Below, one piece after another: positions 24,862 through 35,586 of a stretch of DNA of 64,000 nt. Position 1 is the stretch's first letter. Each line of letters opens with the position of its first letter. The notes under the pieces were generated by a model that was given only the letters and a program-made list of their open reading frames with translations, ran no database searches and was not told the DNA's origin. The position numbers and the translations under genes were made by a program. This DNA comes from Nageia nagi (Eukaryota > Pinophyta), in assembly GCA_050084985.1 (NCBI GenBank), contig JBITNC010000001.1, positions 11,222,001 through 11,286,000 on the forward strand, written 5' to 3'.

Positions 24862-25018
24862 TCATTGGCATGTACTCTTAACATCAAAGCCCTCTCTTAA
24901 TGGATGTAGATTCCTAACCTTGTCTATAAAAAAAGAGACATCTTTAGTTTTATCATGAGTCTTCTTAGAAATTTGACAACCCTCTTGAATAAGACTTATA
25001 GCTACAAAAATAATGTTA
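24862..25018 (-). pseudogene. Possible exon of the same unknown gene, split by a copia insertion
   Basis: Minus-strand VAISLIQEGCQISKKTHDKT then DVSFFIDKVRNLHPLREGFD. A splice-acceptor-like TTTTTGTAG precedes it (about 25000-25008). The copia element at 25024-30007 sits just upstream with TSD GCATT, and the DNA beyond it (30013 onward) would have been the intron or upstream part. Function unknown. Confidence 0.35.
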
Positions 25019-25023
25019 GCATT
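25019..25023. repeat. Target site duplication GCATT (left)
   Basis: GCATT immediately left of the LTR starting TGAAGATTTTG. The partner is at 30008-30012. Confidence 0.8.
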
Positions 25024-26049
25024 TGAAGATTTTGAAAGATAAAGAAACAATAATGTGTATAGCTAGAGCATAGTGAGGCTAACCATAGGTGAAATAAACA
25101 AGGAGATAAACTTAGGAGACCAAAATATTGTATTCTAGAGAAGTAAAATTTTTACAAGGCTCTCTTGGAGCTAACAAGAAAAAATACACAACTCTTTAAT
25201 ATGCTCCTCCATTCTTAGCTTACATATAGGCTATCTAGACTTATACTAAAATAAAATATTACATATGTGCTACTTGGTCAAAATATAATTAAATGCAATA
25301 TGGCTCCATGCACGCATTCTATCATCCTTTTTGTAGAGAGTAGACGAAGTCCATGCCCTTGTATGCATGATGTCTAAAATATATTAAATAGTTGCAAAAG
25401 GTAGATCAACCATTTTCATACAAAAATGTTAATGTCAATGTTTAGAAACTAGTGCTGGTGGTTGAACATTTAATTTTGAGGTAGAAATCCCTTATATGGA
25501 AGTCTTCATAGTGTAAATCTAGGTTTTGATGCAAGAGGGATGTGATAGTGCAATAAGTCCCAAGATCCAAGCTCTGAAATGGTGATGTCACTCACCAAAA
25601 ATGGTGGGTGTTATCAATACCCAGAGAGTGGTAGTACCCAAAGTTGATAAAGATTGAAAATAGTAAGTCTTTATGAATAAATCCTAGATGCATAAGAAAT
25701 AGTGCCCAAAGAGTAGATCCTAGAGTGGAATAGCCTAGGAGAAATAATGCCCAGAGAAAATAGAAATAGAGATTGAAGGAAAATGTAGGCCAAAAGAGAT
25801 AAACATAGCTCAAAATCTAGGAGGTACGTTTGGTAGATAATAAGTCTCGATGCTTGAGGGTTTTTATATCCCAAAATGAAGATATCTTGAAAGAAAAAGA
25901 TCAGTGTCTAAGAATACCTATGGGTAACACAGAGCCTAGAAAAGAAAAAAATAGAGATGATAGAGCCTACTAAAGATGTAAGATAGGGCCTAAAGAGTGG
26001 TAACACCTGGTGCTCTTAATGCCTAGAGGTTTGGAGATTAACATTTTCA
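25024..26049 (-). repeat. 3' LTR of the copia element (1026 bp)
   Basis: Aligns along its full length with 29000-30007. The end at 26049 is CA, next to TTAAGGGGGCAAT on the minus strand (polypurine tract 26050-26063). Related to the LTRs of the plus-strand element at 31289-33481. Confidence 0.9.
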
Positions 26050-26194
26050 ATTGCCCCCTTAATCTCCAAGACAAAAATACAAAAAAATAGAGAAAATAAA
26101 GTTAAATACATATGCAATATATACAAAGCTTGACTTATCAATACTCACCAACATTCACCCTTTGAATTTCTAAGGTTTGGACTTATAGTTGGAT

Positions 26195-28966
26195 TTAAAG
26201 ATAGTAGAAATGATCCTTGGACAATAACTTCATAAAGATGTCTGTAATTTGAGCATTAGTAGGATAGTGATGAAATTGGATAAAGCCATCATCAACTAGA
26301 TCTCTCATAAAGTGATGGTGTATATCATTGTGCGTTGTCTTGCTATGAAACATAGGGTTGTTGGTCATTGAAATCGTGATAAGATTGTCATAGTGCACTA
26401 AAATGGGGAGCTCAATATCCATGCCCAAATCTTCAAATAGATGGGCAAGCCAAATGGATTATGTGCAAGTGGTAGAGGAAGTAATATACTTAGCTTCTAC
26501 TAATGAAAGTGCAATAATGGATTACTTCTTGCTACTCCATGAGACCAAAGATTCTCTAAAGAAGAATCCATACCTTGAAATGATTTTTTGATCATCAAGA
26601 CATCCAACTGAATCAACATCTGTATAGGCACTAACATTGCCTGGTTTGATGATTTATACCAGAGCCCATATTGACATGTGCCACTCACATAGCATAGGAT
26701 CCTCTTAGCTACAATCAAATGTGTCTAATGTGGTGAGTGCATGAATCGGGCTACTTTACTAATAGCAAACATGATGTTTGATATGGTAGCAGTGAGATAC
26801 ATAAAGCTACCCATTAAGGATCAGTACATAATGGCATCAACATGTGAAGAGGATTCTTCCTTCAATAGCTTGGCTCCAACAATAGTTGGTGTATCAATGA
26901 GGTTGCATATTTTCATCCTAAAGCAGGTTAGTAGATCTACCACATATTTGGAATGAGTGATCAAAATGCCATTGGAGGATTGCTTGACTTGTAGGCCAAG
27001 GAAATAATTCATCTCTCCAAGATCACTCATCTCAAATTCAATGATCATAGCATTCTTAAATTTATTTATCATAGAATCAAAGGTGCTAGTAAAAATGATA
27101 TCATCAATATACAAGCATAAAATAAAGAAGTTGCTACCTTTAACTTTTGTGTATAATGTGCTTTCCATTGAGCATCTTTGATAACTATTTTTTTGAAGGT
27201 AATCATCAATCTAGGTGTACCTTGCCCAGGGTGCTTGTTAAAGGCCATAGAGAGTCTTTTTGAGTTTATACACCTTCTCTGCTTGATCAATAATAATAAA
27301 TCCTTTAGTATGTTAATATAAATAACCTCCTTTAAATATCTATTACGGAAGGTAGATTTGACATCCATATGATAGATTGTCAGACCAAAATGACAGGAAT
27401 GTGCAAGTAGAGATCCACATAAGTGTGCATGCACCAACTAAAGAGGGCACTTGGTCTTGTATTGGTGCTTTGAAAATTTCTCTTTGTGTTGCTTTCCTAC
27501 AACACAACTTTCACAAACCTCATTGGGTGTATGGGAGATGGCAGGAAGGCTTCTCACCAATTTGTGTAGACCATTTAATGAGTGAAAGTTTAAATGACCA
27601 AATCTTCTATGCCATAACTAGGTAGAATCAATGAATTCCTTTAAAAAACTTGCTATAGGTGTCATCCTAAGTATATACATCCTATTTTCAATCATATGCA
27701 TGTTGGCTATAAGTTGGTTATTGGCCTCTTTTACTATGGTGCACCCTTTCCTTTTGAAGGTGGTTATATAACCCCTTATACTAAGTTGGCCAATACTTAA
27801 TAAATTGTACTTAAGGCTAGGAACAAAGAGAGTGCTATGCATATAAACTATCTTACCAACTTTAGACTTAAAGGTAATAGTCCCTCTACCATGGATGTTG
27901 GCACTTTTGTTGTCACCAAATCTGACTTGGCCTACGACAAAGGTGTCAACATTAAGAAAAAAGCTTTTTTTCTAGTCATGTGGTTAGATCAACCACTATC
28001 CAGGTACCATACATCTTCTTTTTTAGCCTTTAAACTACTATAGGTGAGGAACATGCTACTTTTGACTTAATACTCAACATACTAAGCTTTGAGCTAGGGA
28101 TTCTTCTTCCAATAATGTGATTTTGTGTGACCATCTTTGTTATAGAAGTCACAATGTCTAGGTTTGTCACTTTGTGATCTTTCCCTCAAATGGCCTCTTC
28201 TATCTCTAGCTCAGACATCGCTTCTTACTCATAGTGATCCACCTCTTCCATGAGAGGATGAAGAAGAACTAAGAATTGATGAAGATGGCTCTTGGCCCTT
28301 CATTCTAAAGTGTCCTTGGAAATCATGGTCCAAAGATCAACTCTATCACTAATTTTATACTCATAGGTAGTTAAACTACCTTGCAACTCCACAAGTATTA
28401 GTTGGGATAGGTATTTTGCTTTTTTAATGGCAGTGGAGATGGGATCAAACCTTCTCAACAAGCTTTGATCACCTTTTCAAAATTTTGGTGTCTCCTGTCT
28501 CTTCACCATGTGAATGGAGGGCATTTACAAGATCTTGGATCTTGAAAAAGAAGAAACTTATATTTTCTTCCTCTCTCATATGGAGAGATTCAAACTCTTT
28601 CCTTAAAATTTAGAGCTTTTCCACATAGACCTTAGTTGATCCTTTGTATGTGATCTCCAAGATCTCCCATGCTTCCTTAGAAGTCTTACACTTTGAAATT
28701 TTAGGGAAGATGGACACATCTATCTCAAACTTGATGGAAAATAATGCCTTGGCATTCCTTCATTCATTTCTCCAACACTTCTTTCTTCTCATCTGAATCA
28801 TGGTTGCAAAGGTGACTTCATCTGAGTTGGTAAATCTCTAGGAAATAAATATTCAAAGGTCTTAAGAGATAAGAAATGTCCTCAAGCAGATGCATTAGTA
28901 CACATAATGGTATCCACTAAAAATGGGAATTTACAACTATAGTGAATTTCCTTGCTTGAAATCCAT
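26195..28966 (-). pseudogene. Copia gag-pol remnant lacking the integrase core
   Basis: Starts at the ATG at 28966 (MDFKQGNS), 18 bases from the primer site. Degraded gag follows, then a zinc knuckle near 28095-28160 with two of three Cys changed to Tyr. Near 27618-27842 is the protease-integrase linker LFVPSLKYNLLSIGQL. The integrase zinc-finger Cys pair lies near 27470-27520. At about 27385-27400 the integrase phrase LVHAHLCGS runs directly into RT sequence (HMDVKSTFRN), so the integrase DDE core and the RT N-terminus are gone. RT continues with CLYIDDIIFT (27069-27168) and RNase H with VHYDNLITISMTNNPMFHSK (26195-26428). Many stops and shifts. Confidence 0.85.
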
Positions 28967-28983
28967 TTAACCTAATAAATCTC

Positions 28984-28998
28984 CCACTTTGATACCAA
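28984..28998 (-). other. Primer-binding site of the copia element
   Basis: TTGGTATCAAAGTGG on the minus strand, one base after the LTR end CA, matches the initiator tRNA-Met type primer site. Confidence 0.8.
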
Positions 28999-28999
28999 T

Positions 29000-30007
29000 T
29001 GAAGATTTTGAAAGATAAAGAAATAATAATGTGTATAGCCAGAGCACAGTGAGGCTAACCATAAGTAAAATAAATAATGAGATAAAATTAGGAGACCAAA
29101 ATATTATTTTGCAAAGAAGTAAAATTTTTACATGGCTCTCTTGGAGCTAACAGGAAAACATACACAAATCTTTAATCTAATCCTCATTATTAGCTTACAT
29201 ATAGGCTATCTAGACTTATACTAAAATAAAATATTACATACATACTACTTGGTCAAAATACAATTAAATGTAGCATGGATACATGCACACATTCTATCAT
29301 CCTTTCTACAAAGAGTAGAGGAAGCCCATGCCCTTTTATGCACTCCATATGAAACACATTAAATGGGTGTAGAAGGTAGATCAATAATTTTCATACAAAA
29401 ATGTTAATGTCAATGTTTAAAAACTAGTGCTAATAGTTGAGAATTTAATTTTGGGGTAGAAATCCTTTATACGAGTGTTATTGTAATGTAAATATGGGTT
29501 CTGATGCAAGAGGGATGTGATAATGCAATAAGTCCTGGGATTTAGGCTCTAAAATGGTGACATCACTCACCAAAAATGGTGGGTGTTATCAATATCTAGA
29601 GAGTGGTAGTACCCAAAGTTGATAAAGCTTGAAATTAATAAGTCCCAATGAACAAATCCCATATGTGTAGGAAATAATGCCCTGAGAACAGATCCTGAAG
29701 TGGAATAGCTTAGGAGAAATAATTCTTGAAGAAAATAGAAGTAGAACTCAAAGAAAAACATAGCCCAAAAGAGATAAACACACCCTATATTTTAGGAGGT
29801 AAGTTTGGTAGACAATAAGTCCCAATGCCTAGGGGTTGTTATATCCCAAAATGAAGATATACTAGAAAAGAAAGATCAGTGTTTGTAAAGACCTATAGGT
29901 AACACAAAGTTTGGAGAAGAAAAAATGTAGATGATAGAGCCCATTGTAGATGTGAGATAGGGCCCAAAGAGTGGTAATGCTTGGAGGTCTAGAGATTAAC
30001 ATTTGTA
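29000..30007 (-). repeat. 5' LTR of the copia element (1008 bp)
   Basis: Partner of 25024-26049. Its outer end reads ACATTTGTA against ACATTTTCA in the other LTR, so the terminal CA has mutated. The outer end is fixed by the TSD GCATT at 30008-30012. Confidence 0.85.
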
Positions 30008-30012
30008 GCATT
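30008..30012. repeat. Target site duplication GCATT (right)
   Basis: Matches 25019-25023. Confidence 0.75.
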
Positions 30013-31283
30013 GAAGAAAAATAACACATTACCCACTTTGATATGGCCATTATCCTAGGAATGAGGGACTTTCTCTGGTATATTTATATCAAACCCATTA
30101 GATGAGTGAAGAAAATTATGGAGATATCCTCTATAAATCATACTCCAAAGGGATCTATTCTTCTTAAGGGAAATACAACTATTGGATTAGTTCTAAGAAG
30201 AGAACCCTCAATAATTAAACCTACACTAACCCAATGGAAAAATAACATAATAATAACCATACTATTAATAAAAATCAACTACAATTGAGTGAGTAAAATA
30301 TAAGTGCAATACTGAACATGCAACTTGAGCAGCTATGATTGATATACAATGTGAGAAAATAATGCAATGAGACCTTTGGTGAGCATCATAATATTGTGGT
30401 GTTGAATTTCATCACACTTTAATTAATGGTACTATTATTCAACTTTATCCATGAGATTAATTTTTATTTTTTAATGATCTATACATATAACATGGTATCA
30501 AAATAAGTCACTATTATAATTTTTATGTGTGTGAGTTAATCTTTTTTTTTTTTGAAGGAATAACCAAATAAAAAATATAATTTATTTGTGTAGAAAAATG
30601 ATATGCATCTAGATATAGGCTCAAGGTTCTTTTGATATTTTTTTATGCATAACTTTATTCTTTTTTTTTAAGGTTTTAAACTTTAACACTTAACTCTTTT
30701 TTTATGCTTAAAGTTTATTTTTGGCAACTTTTTTATATTATTAGGGTTTTATTTTTGGCATACTATTGACCTTTTCAAGTTTTACAATATTTTCTATGTG
30801 CATTATAATACATTTACAACTTTATTATTGAGGAAATAAAATACTTTACCTAGAACCTAAGTAAAGATTACATTTTCAACATCTTTCTTTAATCTTTACT
30901 TGTGGACTTTACAATATTCAAGTAAGAATAATATTTCTATAGGCTAGGAAATTTCACCCCTTGTGAAATAAATCTAATATGAATGGGGAAAAGGATATAT
31001 ATTTATATCATTATAGTGATTACAAGAGTGAAAATCTTGGAATGTTTGGATTTACCAAAATAGAAATATATATAAAGAAAATAAAATATGCTTTATCTTC
31101 CATCATAAATTAATGATTAGAGCTATTAAAGCTAATGGCACATGAAATTTTTTGTTGGGCAGTATATTACTTATAACCCAATGGATGAAATGTTTTGAAA
31201 TAGATGAATTTTCCTTCTCTTCTTGTTTACTTTATACATATTAATATAATTGAGTATTTTATTATTAGAAGTATGTGGAGAGC
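30013..31283. other. AT-rich non-coding stretch between two copia elements
   Basis: No gene recognised. It may include intron or upstream sequence of the unknown gene split by the neighbouring copia insertion. Homopolymer T runs occur around 30540-30680. Confidence 0.5.
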
Positions 31284-31288
31284 ATGGG
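31284..31288. repeat. Target site duplication ATGGG (left)
   Basis: ATGGG directly before the LTR start TGAAAATG. The partner is at 33482-33486. Confidence 0.8.
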
Positions 31289-32252
31289 TGAAAATGTTAA
31301 TCTCTAGAATCTAATCATTAATCTCCTAACTTTGAGACCTACTAATATTCTTTGGGCTCTGTCTCCTCGCTCAGGATTGAATGATCTTCTCTGAGCATTA
31401 ATCTCCAGAATCTAAGAATTAATCTCTAGACTTTGTGTGCTACTTTCTTGGGATGGAATGATCTTCTTTGGGAGTTACTATTCTTCGAACCTTTTTTCCA
31501 CTCCACATCAAGGACATCTCCTCTTTATTTTGATACTTATTGCAAATCTTCATTTTGGAACTTACTAAATTCGATACTTTCTATCTTCCAAGCTTCGAAT
31601 GTTGATAGCACCTACTATTTTAGGTAGATGATGTCATCATTCCAAGCCCTAAACCTTGGCTATTCTTACAATTCATTTTTGTTCCTACACAAAAACATCC
31701 CTCTTGCTTTGAAACTCGGATTAACACTTCAAAAAAGTCTTTCTAAGGGATTTTTACCCTGGAATTAAATGATCAACCATTAACATTAATTTTTGCACAA
31801 AAATGGTTGATTTACCTTTTGTAACTAGTTAATGTATTTCAGATGTCATGTAAATAGAAAGGGCTTCCTCTACGTTCTGCAACCATTTAATATTTTTTCA
31901 GATGTCATGCAGATAGAAAGGGCATGGGCTTCCTCTATTATCTATAGAAAGAACAAAAAAATACATGCATAGAGCCCATATTGCATTTATTTATACTTTT
32001 GACCAACTTACATGTATATAATATTTTATCTTAGTATAAATATAGATAGCCTATGCCTAAAAGCAATATAGGAAGGACAAGAGACATGTATGTTTTGCTA
32101 TTTAGCTCCAAGAGAGCCTCGCAATCTTTTTTTCACTTCTTTGTAATATAAAATATATTGGTCTCCAATTTTACTCACTATTTATTCCACCTGTGATCAA
32201 CCTTACTATATTCTAGCTATACATTATTATTTATTTTTCTTCAAAATCTTCA
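31289..32252 (+). repeat. 5' LTR (964 bp)
   Basis: Starts TGAAAATGTTAATCTC and ends CAAAATCTTCA, followed by the primer-binding site TTGATATTAGAGC (32254-32266), a mutated tRNA-Met site. Confidence 0.9.
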
Positions 32253-32285
32253 ATTGATATTAGAGCAGGAGATTTATTAGGACAA

Positions 32286-32826
32286 ATGGATTCAAAGCTA
32301 GGAAATTCACTACAGTTGTAAATTCCAATTTTTAATGGAGACCATTACGAGTACTGGAGCATCCAGATGAGGATATTTCTTATCTCTTGATACCTATGGA
32401 CATTTGTTTCCCAGGGTTTTACCTACTTATATGAAGTTGTCCTTGCAGCCATGATTGTAGATGAGAAGAAAGAAGTGTTGAAGAATCATAAGAAGGATGC
32501 CAAGTATTTTTTTCCATCCAATCTAGGATAGATGTGTCCATATTCCCAAAAATTGCAGAGTGTAAGACTTCTAAGGAGGCATGGGAGATCTTGGATACTG
32601 CATATAAAGGATCAACTAAGGTTCATATGGAAAAGCTCCAGTTGTTAAGGAAGGAGTTTGATCTCTCCATATGATGGAGGAAGAGAATATATTTATCTTC
32701 AATTCTAAGATCCAAGATCTTGTAAATGCCCTCCATTCACATAATGAAGAGATGAGAGACACCAAAATTATGGAAAAGGTGCTCTAGAGCCTGCCCATAA
32801 GGTTTGATCCCATTACCACTGCCATT
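32286..32826 (+). pseudogene. Copia gag N-terminal fragment
   Basis: ATG at 32286 reads MDSKLGNSLQL, a stop, then FNGDHYEYWSIQMRIFL, the standard opening of copia gag. The last part reads SLPIRFDPITTAIV and then passes into LTR sequence near 32827. Several in-frame stops. The C-terminal part of gag, including the zinc knuckle, is deleted. Confidence 0.85.
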
Positions 32827-33481
32827 GTTGATAGCACCTGCTATTTTGGTGGATGATGATGTCATCATTCTATGCCCCAGAACCCTTGTCTTCTTACAAT
32901 TCATTTTTGTTACTATGCAATAACATCCCTCTTGCTTCGAAACCCATATTAACACTCTAAAAAAGTTTTTCTAAGGGATTTCTACCCTGAAATTAAATGC
33001 TCAATAACTAACATTAATTTCTATACAAAAATGGTTGATCTACCTTCTACAACCATTTAATGTATTTCAGATGTTGTGCAAGACAGAAAGGGCTTCCTCT
33101 ACCTTCTATAATCATTTAATATTGTTTTTAGATGTCATGCAAATAGAAAGGGTATGGGATTCCTTTACTCTCTACAAAAAGGATAACAAAATGCATGCAT
33201 AGAGCCCATATTGCATTTAATTTTATTTTTCACCAAGTTGCATGCATATAATATTTTATCTTAGTATAAATATAGATAGCCTATGCGTAAAAAAAATATA
33301 GGAAGGACAAGAGACGTTTATGTTTTGATGTTTAGCTCCAAGAGAGCTTCATACTATTTTTTCGTTTCTCTGCAATACAAAATATTTTGGTCTCCAATTT
33401 TTCTCTTTGTTTATTCCGCCTATAATCAGCCTTACTGTATTCTGGCTACACATTATTATTTATTTTTCTCCAAAATATTCA
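32827..33481 (+). repeat. Partial 3' LTR (last 655 bp)
   Basis: Matches 31601-32252 of the 5' LTR, starting at GTTGATAGCACCTGC. The end CAAAATATTCA borders the TSD. Confidence 0.9.
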
Positions 33482-33486
33482 ATGGG
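33482..33486. repeat. Target site duplication ATGGG (right)
   Basis: Matches 31284-31288. Confidence 0.8.
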
Positions 33487-34904
33487 AAGCAATCAAACCA
33501 TGGATTCTATGGAAATGGGTATGGTTGTACAAATGTATTATCTTTTAATTCCTGTAATCTTTGGTGGTCATTGATTTTAAGTTTATAAGGGTTTCCCTTT
33601 TTCAGATCCTTTCAATTCATGCAAAAAATTCTATAAGAGAGGGATATGCATTATGGTTGATCTTGTTTTCTACTCTACTAGGGATTAAAGTTATCTAAGG
33701 AAAATATTAATTCAACTTTTAATTTTTTTATATTTTAAATTAGATTATCTTTCAAGTAATAAAAGAAAATATTCCTATCACTATTTTACATAAAATCAAT
33801 ATCTTCTCTCATAAGGTTTGGTAGCAAGATTAGCAATGGCATCATGAAATACTAGTGCTCAACTATAAGACTAAACTTGTCTATGCATGAATCTCTTCAT
33901 ATCTTCTTATAGTTGAAAAATTGATGAGGGGTAGAGTGTCTCCTCAGCTACTCATATTTGAGCTTGGAATCTATAAACAATATAGGTTGCTTATTTGGAA
34001 CCCAAATAAACTTTTGTTTTTCCTTGGAATATGCTTTTTCATAGACTTCTCAATTGAAAGTATCTTCAATATATGATATAGTTAATCTTATTTTCCCTTT
34101 TATCACTTTAGAAAGCATATTAAACATCTATCATAGAGCTTCTTCATGAATCAAGATGGTTAAAGGTGGCTTTTTATATTATTTCAACCTTTCCTCCTGT
34201 ACCCATTTTCATGCCAACATATGCTTTGTACCTTCCCTCTCTCGTTGCACAAACTTGGAACATATTTAGAGTTGGTATTCTCTTTTTTAAATGGAAATCC
34301 TAGAGCAATAAATAGTTTCCCAAATCTATATTACACATTCTTTTAGCATGTTTGATAGAGTGTGAATTATTTATATTGTGTTGTTGTAAATTTCAATACA
34401 ATTTCATAAAATAGTCATGAAAGTGGATCATTTATAAACCATCATTGATTTTTGGAGAATGATATATGCAGTATCAATAGTTACTCCTTAACACTCTCCT
34501 TCTAGAGGTAAATCTCAACTATGATAACACCATTGCTCTATTCTTACCAAGCATCCATAAAGATCACCTTGTTAGTGCTTTTTCCAAGAGTTTTGAATGA
34601 TCACCATGAACAAAACTAGATAAACTTCCCTTTTATTCCTTTTTCATTTCTCCAACCATAAATATAATTAGTTTGTTAGTATTTGTCATGGTTGGAATGT
34701 GGAACAAGAGGATACATATCCTCATTTTGGGTAGGTTGCTAATCCAAGTTATTTGGTGAAGATGGATGGAAATGCTCACCCTGAAGAATACACATTAGTT
34801 GTCACAGTTTTCTCAAGTTCATGAAATCACTATGATCTTATAATGGTTAATTACTTCATTGAAATGCCACTTTTATTGTTACTTATATGTGGCTACCTTT
34901 CAAC
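33487..34904. other. AT-rich intergenic DNA upstream of the carboxypeptidase gene
   Basis: No gene recognised. It includes, at 34525-34715, a copy of a dispersed repeat found again at 41140-41310. Confidence 0.5.
34525..34715. repeat. ~190-bp direct repeat, copy 1
   Basis: Aligns in the same orientation with 41140-41310 (shared phrases include TAGATAAACTTCCCTTTTAT and TTTCTCCAACCA). The two copies flank the carboxypeptidase gene. Origin unknown, probably an old transposon fragment. Confidence 0.7.
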
Positions 34905-35250
34905 TATTTTGAGATATGCTTCTTCATCCAAATTTTTATATAAAATTCTTATATTTATTAATAAAATTATTTTAAAATACTTATCAATATGATTATTAAG
35001 GGATGCATTTATCCATCCAACTTTTTTGCATGTAAAATCATTATATTTTATTAATGTAATCTTATTTTTTAAATCACTAATATTAAATAATAGATTCCTT
35101 ATAACTATTTTAAGATGTCCTTATCCATCCAACTTTTTTAATGTAAATTTATTATATATTATTAATATAATGATTTTTTAAAAACACATAATATAATTAT
35201 TTGGGAGTGTATTTGAAAAATTATTATATTTTATTAATGTAATGTTCTTG
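34905..35250. repeat. AT-rich ~90-110-bp tandem repeats (about 3.5 copies)
   Basis: Successive units begin near 34909, 35000, 35113 and 35202. Each has a TTCATCC or TATCCATCCAAC phrase followed by TTATATTTTATTAATGTAAT. They lie 340-680 bp upstream of the carboxypeptidase start codon. Confidence 0.65.
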
Positions 35251-35275
35251 CTTTTATTTCTTTAAAAAAACAACC

Positions 35276-35434
35276 AGTTTTAAGCAATAGTTCCTCCAGT
35301 GAATTCCACGCTCATGCAAGTGCAACTAAACCACCCAACGGTCTTTCGAAGCTAAGAACCAAGCAAAACAGACACTCAACAGCTAGTTTCAAGCAATAGT
35401 TCTTCCAAGTTGGCAAAGTTTCCGAAGCTAATTT
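35276..35434. promoter_or_regulatory. Short duplicated segment in the carboxypeptidase upstream region
   Basis: TTTTAAGCAATAGTTCCTCC (35277) and TTTCAAGCAATAGTTCTTCC (35392) recur 115 bp apart. Each is followed by a TTTCNGAAGCTAA phrase. The copies lie within 320 bp of the start codon. A regulatory role is only a possibility. Confidence 0.4.
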
Positions 35435-35516
35435 AAGACCAATTGTTTTTCCTTAACTAAAGGATTGTCGATGGTGTAATATGTCATGCTTTTTACTTTT
35501 TCAAATCCAATACACC

Positions 35517-35524
35517 TATAAATA
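35517..35524 (+). promoter_or_regulatory. TATA box of the carboxypeptidase gene
   Basis: TATAAATA 70 bp before the ATG at 35587, the usual spacing for a short 5' UTR. Confidence 0.6.
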
Positions 35525-35586
35525 AAATGGTCATGCCAATTGAAAGGAAAACGTAGATTGCAAGAGCTGGTATAAGTTGCCATAAG

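Larger units (their letters stand above)
25024..30007 (-). mobile_element. Ty1/copia element with both LTRs, internally deleted
   Basis: LTRs at 25024-26049 (3') and 29000-30007 (5') flank 2.95 kb of internal sequence, shorter than the roughly 4 kb usual for copia. LTR ends on the minus strand are TGAAAATG...ATCTTCA. TSD GCATT is on both sides. The primer site and polypurine tract are in place. The coding region lacks the integrase core and the start of RT, so the element is a non-autonomous deletion derivative and is also riddled with stops. Confidence 0.9.
31289..33481 (+). mobile_element. Copia deletion derivative: LTR, primer site, gag start, partial LTR
   Basis: Same family as 25024-30007 but in opposite orientation. 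The full 5' LTR, primer site and about 540 bp of gag are followed directly by the last 655 bp of the 3' LTR. All of protease, integrase, RT and RNase H and the first ~310 bp of the 3' LTR are missing. TSD ATGGG on both sides shows that it inserted as a normal element and was deleted afterwards. Confidence 0.9.

Noticed and set aside
25592-25874. Minus-strand ORFs rich in Phe, Leu and Tyr, suggesting a membrane protein
   Set aside because: They lie in the LTR and recur in the partner LTR at 29567-29761; compositional artefact.
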